DNA from: an uncultured Sphingobacteriaceae bacterium
GTDB lineage: Bacteria; Bacteroidota; Bacteroidia; Sphingobacteriales; Sphingobacteriaceae
Assembly: GCA_946887045.1 (NCBI GenBank)
Contig: CAMPKC010000004.1
Coordinates: forward strand, 62,001-126,000
Length of the DNA stretch: 64,000 nucleotides
Direction of reading: 5' to 3'
Shown here: piece after piece, positions 56,689-64,000 of the stretch
Position numbering within the stretch: position 1 is the first letter of the stretch
Layout: each line of letters starts with the position of its first letter
Program-made: the position numbers and the translations under genes
Notes under the pieces: generated by a model
Database searches by the model: none
The model's input: only the letters and a program-made list of their open reading frames with translations
Told to the model about the DNA's origin: nothing

Positions 56689-57681
56689 CTATACAATCAC
56701 CAGCTCATTCAATTGCATATTTATATAATTCATCTCCTCTGCATGTAGCTTCACGTTAGCAGCTTTCGCGTTCTGAGCCGCCTGACCTGCATTTCTGGCT
56801 CCAGCCAACGCGATGGTAATCCCAGGCTTCTCAATAGTCCATTTTAACACCAACTGGCCCAGGGTGATGCCTTTATCTTCCGCGATATGCTTTATCTTAT
56901 CTAAAAAGAGATTCACCTGGATAATATTTCCGGGCGAAAAATATTTAAGACCTGCTCTATGATCACCCGCCGAAAATTGATATCCTGGTTTGATCTTGCC
57001 CGTTAACAAGCCCCTTTCCATCGGACTATACGCCAATATAGACTTCTTATTGGCAAGGCAATACGGAACGACCACTTCCTCTATCTTTCTATTTACCATA
57101 CTATATGGCACCTGATTAGAAACCAGCTTAACCGTCTTCTCAGCCTCCTGCATTTGCTCGGTAGAATAATTACATACGCCGGCAAACCTAACTTTTCCTT
57201 GTTGAATGAGCGTTTCTACAGCCTCCATGGTTTCATGGATTGGCGTTGTTGGATCCGGCCAATGAATTTGATATAGATCAAGATAATCGGTACCTAAAAG
57301 CTTCAGACTGGCTTCGCATTCCGCTATTACACTTTTCTTTCCGGCATATTTATAGATGTCTATATCGAGTCCCTGATTGTCTTTACTCCTAAAATAAAAC
57401 TCTCCATTCTTTCCTTTCCATTGCAGACCATATTTGGTGAGTATTTGCACCTTATCTCTCGGCAAATCTTTGATGGCCTCTCCTACTATTTCCTCACTTA
57501 AGCCCTGCCCATAAACAGGTGCTGTATCAATAGAGGTAACCCCATTCTCATAAGCTGCCCTGATTGCGCTTACCGACTCTTTCCGTTCAGTACCTCCCCA
57601 CATCCAGCCCCCCGCAGCCCAGGCACCAAACGTTATTACCGAAAGTTCCAAATCTGATTCGCCAAGTCTTCTATATTCCAT
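56689..57681 (-). CDS. Aldo/keto reductase
   Basis: 330 residues with the AKR catalytic tetrad: Asp and Tyr in SIDTAPVYGQGLSE, Lys in ILTKYGLQ and His in YQIHWPDP. The C-terminal NADPH-binding helix region is present (KPGITIALAGARNAGQAAQN). Its length is normal. It is likely an NADPH-dependent carbonyl reductase of unknown substrate. Confidence 0.92.
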   Translation of the reverse strand: MEYRRLGESDLELSVITFGAWAAGGWMWGGTERKESVSAIRAAYENGVTSIDTAPVYGQGLSEEIVGEAIKDLPRDKVQILTKYGLQWKGKNGEFYFRSKDNQGLDIDIYKYAGKKSVIAECEASLKLLGTDYLDLYQIHWPDPTTPIHETMEAVETLIQQGKVRFAGVCNYSTEQMQEAEKTVKLVSNQVPYSMVNRKIEEVVVPYCLANKKSILAYSPMERGLLTGKIKPGYQFSAGDHRAGLKYFSPGNIIQVNLFLDKIKHIAEDKGITLGQLVLKWTIEKPGITIALAGARNAGQAAQNAKAANVKLHAEEMNYINMQLNELVIV

Positions 57682-57786
57682 ACTGCTTTTTATGCTTGAA
57701 CATACGGTATGATTATAAGTTTAATTTTTCGTCAGAGGTACTGGCAGAAGATGTAGCATATTAACTGATCTTTTCGTAATTGAAGA

Positions 57787-58239
57787 ATGAATTTCAAAAT
57801 ATTCTTTGCCGGATATATTTTTATTTTCCTGTCTGCATGTAGCGCTAAAGAGGATTTATGTACAGCATATCAATGTAGTGCCCCGGTAAAGAAATTGAAG
57901 CTGAAATTCAGGGATTCAAACAATTTCGACCTTTTGTTTTCAACAAACGCCACATATAGCCTCAACGATCTGAAAATCCAGAGTTCACTCTTTAATGCCG
58001 ATTTATCATTCGGAATAGACAGTACGGATAAAAGCAACAGATATGTTCTAATTCCCTTTTTCCATTCACAAAATTTAAGGATAAAACTAGCTAACAAGCA
58101 GGAAGATAATATAGAAATAGAGACAGCATTGCAGGAAGTAAGATGCTGTGAAATTATAAAAATTACAAGTCTAAAAATTAACGGGACCACTATCTGCACC
58201 AACTGCAGCACCATCGAGCCCATTGTTCTAATAAAATAA
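57787..58239 (+). CDS. Small hypothetical lipoprotein
   Basis: 150 residues. Lipoprotein signal FIFLSACSAKED (Cys18), four further Cys in two pairs (LCTAYQC; RCCEI) and a later ICTNC. The rest is beta-rich. No family recognised. It is followed by a terminator shared with the convergent ATP synthase operon. Confidence 0.65.
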   Translation: MNFKIFFAGYIFIFLSACSAKEDLCTAYQCSAPVKKLKLKFRDSNNFDLLFSTNATYSLNDLKIQSSLFNADLSFGIDSTDKSNRYVLIPFFHSQNLRIKLANKQEDNIEIETALQEVRCCEIIKITSLKINGTTICTNCSTIEPIVLIK

Positions 58240-58240
58240 A

Positions 58241-58269
58241 AAATCCCGGCTATGTGGTAGCCGGGATTT
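58241..58269. terminator. Bidirectional terminator
   Basis: AAATCCCGGCTA / TAGCCGGGATTT form a perfect 12-bp stem between the lipoprotein gene and the end of atpG. Confidence 0.85.
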
Positions 58270-58290
58270 CTAAATCATCTATCTTTTGCG

Positions 58291-59175
58291 TTAAGCTCCT
58301 GTCAATGCTGCTGCACCGCTCACAATTTCTGTAAGTTCGGTTGTAATAGCTGCCTGACGAGCCTGGTTATACGAAAGTTTCAAGGCCTTTAACAAATCAC
58401 CGGCGTTTTCTGTCGCTTTATCCATAGCCGTCATACGGGCTCCATGTTCAGATGCATGTGAATCTAAAATTGCTTTGTATAACTGGGTCTTCACCGATTT
58501 AGGAATCAATTCATTTACGATCTCTTCCTGCGAAGGCTCTAAAATATAGTCAGTTTTTGACGTAGCAGTTGTTTGCGAAACTTGAATACGTGGCACTGGA
58601 AGCAATTGCTCAGCAACTAAAATCTGCATCGCAGCATTTTTGAACTGATTGTATACTACTTCCACTCTGTCAAAGTCGCCATCGGCAAAACCCTTCATTA
58701 TAGCTTCTGAAATAACGGAAGCGTTTTCGAAGGTGAGTGCAGAATACAACTCATTATTGTTTCCAATAACATTGTATTTGCGTTTTTCATAAAAGTCCTG
58801 TGCTTTCTTACCTACTGCAACAATACTAACATTGCCGTTTGCTAATTGCTCAGAATACTTTTCAGCGATTAACTGATTAGCAGTCTTGATAACATTGGCA
58901 TTAAAAGCTCCGGCCAGTCCGCGATTCGAAGCCACAACCACTACAAGAACCCGAACAGGCTCACGCTCCTGTATAAAAGGAGAAGTTGATTCTTCAAGAC
59001 TTGCAGAGAGGTTTGACAGAATATCCTTCAGCTTGTTAGCATACGGACGTAACTGTACAATAGCATTGGTAGCTCTCTTCAACTTGGCCGCCGAAACCAT
59101 TTTCATGGCCTTGGTAATCTGCTGAGTCGAACTTACCGATGTAATTCTATTTCTTACTTCTTTTAAATTAGCCAT
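58291..59175 (-). CDS. atpG: F-type ATP synthase subunit gamma
   Basis: 294 residues. It shows the gamma N-terminal helix (EVRNRITSVSSTQQITKAMKM, split as RNRITSVSSTQQ and ITKAMKMVSAAKL), VVVVASNRGLAGAFN and the C-terminal SYNQARQAAITTELTEIVSG. It forms the rotor shaft of F1. It is last of the seven-gene leftward cluster here; beta and epsilon genes are not adjacent. Confidence 0.97.
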   Translation of the reverse strand: MANLKEVRNRITSVSSTQQITKAMKMVSAAKLKRATNAIVQLRPYANKLKDILSNLSASLEESTSPFIQEREPVRVLVVVVASNRGLAGAFNANVIKTANQLIAEKYSEQLANGNVSIVAVGKKAQDFYEKRKYNVIGNNNELYSALTFENASVISEAIMKGFADGDFDRVEVVYNQFKNAAMQILVAEQLLPVPRIQVSQTTATSKTDYILEPSQEEIVNELIPKSVKTQLYKAILDSHASEHGARMTAMDKATENAGDLLKALKLSYNQARQAAITTELTEIVSGAAALTGA

Positions 59176-59190
59176 TTTTCAAAGTTGTAA

Positions 59191-59243
59191 GTTGAAGGTT
59201 GTAGGTTATAAGTTTATTCAACTCACAACCTACAACCTTCAAC
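59191..59243. repeat. REP-like inverted repeat between atpA and atpG
   Basis: GTTGAAGGTTGTAGGTT (59191-59207) pairs perfectly over 17 bp with 59227-59243, with a 19-nt loop. The wording resembles the repeat at 61533-61560 and a common intergenic repeat class of Bacteroidota. Confidence 0.7.
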
Positions 59244-59247
59244 CCAA

Positions 59248-60822
59248 TTAATATCTTCCCGCTAATTCCTTAGCAACAGTTTCAAGAACAGAAGTTATGC
59301 TATCATCTAATTTACCAGCTTTAAGAGCTTGTAAAACTTCAGGGTTACGTACTTCTAATTGTTGAATATATTCTTTTTCAAATTCTCTAACTCTTTCTAC
59401 AGGAACCTGACGCATTAAATTCTTAGTTCCGATATAGATAATAGCAACTTGCTTTTCTACTGAAACAGGAGAAAACTGTCCTTGCTTTAAGATCTCCACG
59501 TTACGAGCACCTTTATCTAATACCGACTTAGTTGCTGCATCAAGGTCAGATCCGAATTTAGAGAAAGCCTCTAACTCGCGGTATTGAGCCTGATCAAGTT
59601 TCAAGGTACCAGCAACTTTCTTCATCGACTTAATCTGAGCGTTACCACCCACACGAGATACAGAAATACCCACGTTAATCGCCGGACGAACCCCCGCATT
59701 GAATAAGTTAGATTCAAGAAATATCTGACCGTCGGTAATCGAAATTACGTTAGTTGGGATATATGCTGATACATCACCAGCTTGAGTTTCGATGATCGGA
59801 AGAGCTGTTAATGAACCGCCACCTTTAACTAAATGTCTGATAGAATCTGGTAAATCGTTCATGCTCTGAGCAATCTCATCCGAAGCATTGATCTTAGCAG
59901 CACGCTCCAATAAACGGCTGTGAAGGTAAAACACGTCTCCAGGATAAGCCTCACGGCCCGGTGGACGACGAAGTAATAATGATACTTCACGATAAGCAAC
60001 AGCTTGCTTAGATAAATCATCATAAATGATCAAAGCAGGACGTCCTGTGTCACGGAAGAACTCACCTATCGCAGCACCCGAAAACGGAGCAAAGAACTGC
60101 ATTGGCGCCGGATCTGCCGCAGAGGCAGAAACAACAACGGTATATGGCATTGCACCATTTTCGTCAAGCGTACGAACGATCTGTGCTACTGTAGAACTTT
60201 TTTGTCCGATAGCAACATAGATACAGAATACCGGCTGACCAGCTTCGTAAAATTCTTTCTGGTTTATAATGGTATCGATACAAACTGCAGTTTTACCAGT
60301 CTGACGATCACCAATAACCAACTCACGCTGACCACGGCCAATTGGAATCATCGCGTCAATAGCTTTGATACCAGTTTGTAATGGCTCGGTAACGGGCTGA
60401 CGGTAAATTACACCCGGAGCTTTACGCTCTATCGGCATCTCATACGTCTGGCCGGTTATAGGTCCTTTTCCGTCAATCGGTTGTCCTAGCGTGTTTACCA
60501 CACGGCCAAGCATTCCGTCGCCAACTTTAATAGAACCAATACGGTTAGTACGTTTTATCGTATCGCCCTCTTTAACCTCGCTATAAGGTCCAAGCAAAAC
60601 CACACCCACGTTATCCTCTTCAAGGTTTAATACAATCCCTTGTAAACCGGTTTCAAATTCAACCAGCTCACCTGATTGAACCTTGGTAAGGCCGTAAACA
60701 CGAGCGATACCATCACCTACCTGTAAAACGGTACCAACTTCTTCAAGTTCGGCCTCTGATTTAAAGCCTGACAACTGCTGACGCAATATTGCCGAAACTT
60801 CATCTGGTCTTACCTCTACCAT
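59248..60822 (-). CDS. atpA: F-type ATP synthase subunit alpha
   Basis: 524 residues. Walker [11 protein letters not shown], the signature [13 protein letters not shown], and [17 protein letters not shown] are all in place. It makes up the non-catalytic F1 subunit. A 153-bp gap separates it from atpH. Confidence 0.97.
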   Translation of the reverse strand: MVEVRPDEVSAILRQQLSGFKSEAELEEVGTVLQVGDGIARVYGLTKVQSGELVEFETGLQGIVLNLEEDNVGVVLLGPYSEVKEGDTIKRTNRIGSIKVGDGMLGRVVNTLGQPIDGKGPITGQTYEMPIERKAPGVIYRQPVTEPLQTGIKAIDAMIPIGRGQRELVIGDRQTGKTAVCIDTIINQKEFYEAGQPVFCIYVAIGQKSSTVAQIVRTLDENGAMPYTVVVSASAADPAPMQFFAPFSGAAIGEFFRDTGRPALIIYDDLSKQAVAYREVSLLLRRPPGREAYPGDVFYLHSRLLERAAKINASDEIAQSMNDLPDSIRHLVKGGGSLTALPIIETQAGDVSAYIPTNVISITDGQIFLESNLFNAGVRPAINVGISVSRVGGNAQIKSMKKVAGTLKLDQAQYRELEAFSKFGSDLDAATKSVLDKGARNVEILKQGQFSPVSVEKQVAIIYIGTKNLMRQVPVERVREFEKEYIQQLEVRNPEVLQALKAGKLDDSITSVLETVAKELAGRY

Positions 60823-60975
60823 AGTTTTATTTATGAGTTTTTATTGTAAATCTTGTTTCTGTACTCTTTTGTAATTATGCCCTGCTTTCCGTTTCAAGCC
60901 GCTTGCGGGCTTTCCTCTTCAATCAGGTTTAAAATTCGGGGTATGTCTCCCTTTTGATATTGACTTTACGCAGGA

Positions 60976-61521
60976 TTAAAACACCTTTTGCGAAAACTCC
61001 TTTTTTAATTTATTTAAGCTGCTAGAAATACTTGCATCTACCTGGCGATCACCTACTTTCAACACAAAACCACCAATCAGATCAGGATCAATTCTCGTCT
61101 CTAAAACAACTTGTGCTTTTGTAGACTCAATTACCAGGGCAGAAATCTTACTTTTTTGATCTTCAGAAAGCGGGGCAGCAGAAGTAACAACCGCGTGGAT
61201 TATATCCTTCCGGCGATTGTATTCGCTTAGAAATTCTTTTGCTGTAGCGTAAAGAACTTCAGAACGGCCTTTAGCGACAACGATCTTAAAGAAAGCCATG
61301 ATCACTTTATGAAAGCTGCTTCCAAACAATTGATTAAGTATAGCCGTCTTCTTATCTATACCAACAATCGGATTGCGTAAAACTGCCTGCAATTGCGAAT
61401 TTTGATGCATTACACTAACAAACGACTCGATATCCGCTTTTATGGCTTCCAATGAATTTTGCTCTTCAGCAAGGTCGATTAATGATTTTGCGTACCGTGA
61501 TGCTACTTGTATTTCAGACAT
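60976..61521 (-). CDS. atpH: F-type ATP synthase subunit delta
   Basis: 181 residues with the delta/OSCP pattern: N-terminal VASRYAKSLIDLAEEQNS and C-terminal DPDLIGGFVLKVGDRQVDASIS. It connects F1 to the peripheral stalk. Confidence 0.95.
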   Translation of the reverse strand: MSEIQVASRYAKSLIDLAEEQNSLEAIKADIESFVSVMHQNSQLQAVLRNPIVGIDKKTAILNQLFGSSFHKVIMAFFKIVVAKGRSEVLYATAKEFLSEYNRRKDIIHAVVTSAAPLSEDQKSKISALVIESTKAQVVLETRIDPDLIGGFVLKVGDRQVDASISSSLNKLKKEFSQKVF

Positions 61522-61532
61522 CTTTTATATAG

Positions 61533-61560
61533 TTATAAGTTGTAGGTTATAAGTTGTAAG
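61533..61560. repeat. Intergenic repeat between atpH and atpF
   Basis: TTATAAGTTGTAGG then TTATAAGTTGTAAG, a 14-bp direct repeat with one difference. It is related to the unit at 59191-59243. Both occur only between genes of the operon. Confidence 0.6.
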
Positions 61561-61586
61561 TTTTTAACTTCTCCTCAACTCAATTA

Positions 61587-62096
61587 CTAATTTAACTTCA
61601 CTTCCTTTAGCAAGTCAGAAACTAAAGCTTCCTGTTTGCTTTTATCTTCTAATTGATGGCGCAAAACCTTTTCTGCGATCTGAATAGAAAGCTCAGCAAC
61701 CTGACCTTTGATTTCTGCAAGAGCGGCTGTTTTTTGAGTTTCAATTTCGTGTTGAGCTTTCTCAAGCATTTTTGCACCTTCAATTTGTGCGCTTGATTTT
61801 GCCTCACCCACAATTTTATCTTTAAGCTCTTTAGCTTCCTTTAAGATGAGGTCGCGTTCTGCACGAGCTTCTTTTAACAAAGATTCGTTCTCGCTGGTTA
61901 AACGGGCCATCTCCTCTTTAGCTTTATGTGCCGACTCAAGAGCATTCTCAATAGAACGTTCACGATCGTTGATAGCTGTAAGAATCGGAGACCATGCAAA
62001 CTTCTTTAATAAAATTAAAAGAAGCAGAAACGCAACGGTCGACCAAACTACGAAGCCAAGATGATGATTTAATATACCTTCAAATAATTCTTCCAT
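61587..62096 (-). CDS. atpF: F-type ATP synthase subunit b
   Basis: 169 residues. One N-terminal TM helix (about 14-32; FVVWSTVAFLLLLILLKKF) and a long charged coiled-coil helix (NDRERSIENALESAHKAKEE, ARAERDLILKEAKELK) form the peripheral stalk. Confidence 0.96.
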   Translation of the reverse strand: MEELFEGILNHHLGFVVWSTVAFLLLLILLKKFAWSPILTAINDRERSIENALESAHKAKEEMARLTSENESLLKEARAERDLILKEAKELKDKIVGEAKSSAQIEGAKMLEKAQHEIETQKTAALAEIKGQVAELSIQIAEKVLRHQLEDKSKQEALVSDLLKEVKLN

Positions 62097-62172
62097 TTTT
62101 TATATCAATTTCTTTTCATCAAAACAAGCTCCGGAAAACAACCAACCGTTAATTCTCCGGAACTATGAATCC

Positions 62173-62409
<237 letters not shown>

Positions 62410-62422
62410 TTAAAAAATGATA

Positions 62423-63571
62423 CTAATGATGTGCATGCTCATCAACCGCCGTTCCGATAAACAAAGCAGTAAGCATAGTAAAAATAAACGCCTGAAGAAA
62501 TGCCACTAAAAGCTCCAGAACATCCATGAACAATACGAAAGCAACAGAAACCGGTGCGATTGCCAAAGATTTAAAAATAAAAATCAATGAAACTAAACTC
62601 AGCACGATAATGTGCCCCGCCGAGATGTTGGCGTATAAACGAATCATCAATGCAAAAGGCTTAGATATGACTCCAATAATCTCTACCGGAATCATGATCG
62701 GATATAACCACCATGGTACGTCCGGCAATAATATGTGCTTCCAGTAATATTTGTTACCGTTTAAGTTGGTAACCAACAATGTAATAAAAGCAAGAACAAA
62801 TGTCATGAAGATATTTCCGGTAACATTAGCACCACCCGGAAACAAAGGGAACAGTCCGAGCAAATTGTTAATCCAGATAAAGAAGAACATGGTTAACAAT
62901 AGAGGCATAAATTTACCATACTTATAACCAATATTTGGTTTTGCAATTTCATCGCGAACAAAAAGAATAACAGGCTCAATTAAAGACTGAAAACCTTTAG
63001 GAGCCATCCCCTCACGTTTTTTATACGCTCTTGAAACAGATGTAAAAATCAGGATCAATAAAATAACAGCTAACCAAATTGCAGCTACGTTTTTTGTAAT
63101 CGAAAAATCGTACACATTTGACGATGCCGCCTGATCAACCTCACCAGATGCATTTACAGCAAATACTTTGTCTTCTATAAGCTTATAGCTGTAGTATTTA
63201 CCCGCATAAATCTCCTCGCCATGATGAAATTTAGACGAAGAAAACATCTCTGTACCTTTATCAGTAATAAGTATTATCGGAAGAGGCAAAGAAGTATGCC
63301 CCCAAAGATGCCAATAATGGGAATCTGCAATGTGTTCCATGATAGCAGCAGTAGGATCGAACTTCTCGTGCTCAGATTCTCCTTCCGTATGCTCTACTCC
63401 TGGAATTTGCGCGTCGCTTTCAACACCTGAGGAAAAAGTAGTATCAGCTAATTCATGATGCTCTGTATTTTGAGCTTTTGATACTGTCTGCAAACTAATA
63501 AAAACTAAAAAAAGTGCGAAAACAGCGCTGAATCTAATTTTTTTTGAATTCAAAATGTGGGTAAACGACAT
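62423..63571 (-). CDS. atpB: F-type ATP synthase subunit a
   Basis: 382 residues, long as is usual in Bacteroidota. A signal-like N-terminus and an acidic/His-rich periplasmic segment (HTEGESEHEKFDPT) precede the TM bundle (about 165-375). The essential Arg lies in MIRLYANISAGH, the counterpart of the RLFGNMYAGE motif of E. coli. It ends DEHAHH. Confidence 0.95.
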   Translation of the reverse strand: MSFTHILNSKKIRFSAVFALFLVFISLQTVSKAQNTEHHELADTTFSSGVESDAQIPGVEHTEGESEHEKFDPTAAIMEHIADSHYWHLWGHTSLPLPIILITDKGTEMFSSSKFHHGEEIYAGKYYSYKLIEDKVFAVNASGEVDQAASSNVYDFSITKNVAAIWLAVILLILIFTSVSRAYKKREGMAPKGFQSLIEPVILFVRDEIAKPNIGYKYGKFMPLLLTMFFFIWINNLLGLFPLFPGGANVTGNIFMTFVLAFITLLVTNLNGNKYYWKHILLPDVPWWLYPIMIPVEIIGVISKPFALMIRLYANISAGHIIVLSLVSLIFIFKSLAIAPVSVAFVLFMDVLELLVAFLQAFIFTMLTALFIGTAVDEHAHH

Positions 63572-63585
63572 TTATTACAAGTTTT

Positions 63586-63975
63586 TTACGTTTTATTTTG
63601 GTGGCGCAAGTTACATAACAATGCATAAACTTCAAAGGACGTAAATGAGAAATATAAAGAAAAAAATTCCACCGCAAAAAGCAGGCTATTGACCTTGAAT
63701 TTCAGCAAGTAAACAATAACAAACCCCATCGAGAAAAGCAACTTGATAATTATCGCTCCCATGATTACAAAAACAGAATTTTCTCCTCCATTTTTAATGC
63801 CAGCGATAGATACCACATATGCAATAACAGTGATCACTAAAAGGAATCCAAATATCACCCAAAACTTGGGAACTAAAATTACTTCTGCGGGATTATTGGC
63901 CTCGATTAACCACGCTGTTAAGCCCAATATTACAGCAATAAAAAACAGGATCAGAATGAATTTGCGTAAACTCAA
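63586..63975 (-). CDS. AtpI-like membrane protein of the ATP synthase operon
   Basis: 129 residues with four hydrophobic segments (about 5-22, 37-58, 68-90, 98-115) and a basic tail (LLCNLRHQNKT). The first codon in the frame is TTG at 63975; no ATG is near, and the frame overlaps a possible upstream stop by 4 nt (TTGA). The position directly before atpB matches AtpI-type assembly factors, although sequence identity to AtpI is not obvious. Confidence 0.65.
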   Translation of the reverse strand: MSLRKFILILFFIAVILGLTAWLIEANNPAEVILVPKFWVIFGFLLVITVIAYVVSIAGIKNGGENSVFVIMGAIIIKLLFSMGFVIVYLLKFKVNSLLFAVEFFSLYFSFTSFEVYALLCNLRHQNKT

Positions 63976-64000
63976 GATTTCATTTTTTTAATGGAACGAA
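63972..64000 (-). CDS. Possible 3' end of an upstream AtpZ-like gene (partial)
   Basis: The last codons on the minus strand read RSIKKMKS then TGA (63972-63974), overlapping the TTG start of the next gene. A basic C-terminus is typical of AtpZ/AtpI-type genes that precede this operon in Bacteroidota. Only nine codons are visible, so this is weak. Confidence 0.3.

Overview
The window looks like the chromosome of a Bacteroidota member of the Sphingobacteriaceae type (Pedobacter/Mucilaginibacter-like). The reasons are a SusC/SusD pair, hybrid two-component regulators, GldB, TAnnTTTG-type -7 promoter boxes, and an ATP synthase operon with a long AtpB in the order atpB-E-F-H-A-G. The genus is inferred from style, not proven.

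Left flank (1-2768): housekeeping genes, namely a partial TerC-type membrane protein, a trans-polyprenyl diphosphate synthase and a PepSY-like repeat lipoprotein. They end at an intact tRNA-Ser(GGA) at 2769-2855.

Integrated island (2840-46841, about 44 kb): the last 16 nt of the tRNA plus one base (17 bp) recur perfectly at 46825-46841. The tRNA-proximal end carries a Bacteroidota tyrosine recombinase (3111-4331). The far end carries a small HTH/excisionase-like gene and its 4-nt-overlapping partner (45970-46532). A 24-bp near-identical repeat lies just inside each end (2954-2977, 46745-46768). No conjugation genes are present, so I call it an integrative genomic island rather than an ICE. 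Its cargo falls in two halves. (a) 4.9-14.5 kb: a mostly leftward cluster with an SDR, an esterase broken by two frameshifts, a cupin, an ABM-domain protein, and a four-gene set (alpha/beta hydrolase, cyclophilin-like lipoprotein, hexapeptide acetyltransferase, AraC regulator) that occurs twice with the first two genes in swapped order. (b) 14.5-44.8 kb: a polysaccharide-utilisation locus with a truncated mannonate dehydratase, GH43 arabinanase, SusD, SusC, two GH2 enzymes, two BNR/GH93-like proteins with ricin-type lectin domains, and a GH78 rhamnosidase. Three regulators lie in its middle: a complete hybrid two-component system (29831-33940), a membrane-anchored version whose kinase core has lost its key residues (27161-28975), and an orphan REC-AraC protein (26238-27023). 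The enzymes suit arabinan/galactan-decorated rhamnogalacturonan I or a similar plant glycan. A conserved ~34-bp element lies upstream of susC, of a GH2 gene and of a BNR-lectin gene; it is the best candidate operator. Fragments of decayed lectin genes sit next to two of its copies.

Scar zone (46.9-49.3 kb): just outside the right att site are a frameshifted gene, a truncated ORF joined to 51 bp of integrase gene, a truncated DUF6266 gene, a long inverted repeat and a possible MITE. This looks like debris of earlier insertions.

Right flank (49.3-64 kb): ordinary core genes, including asparaginase, TatD, NAD synthase, a PorT-like barrel, GldB, an aldo/keto reductase and the ATP synthase operon (leftward, AtpI-like then atpB, E, F, H, A, G). 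Two gaps inside the operon hold copies of a short intergenic repeat family. atpD and atpC are absent from this end, as in other Bacteroidota with split operons.
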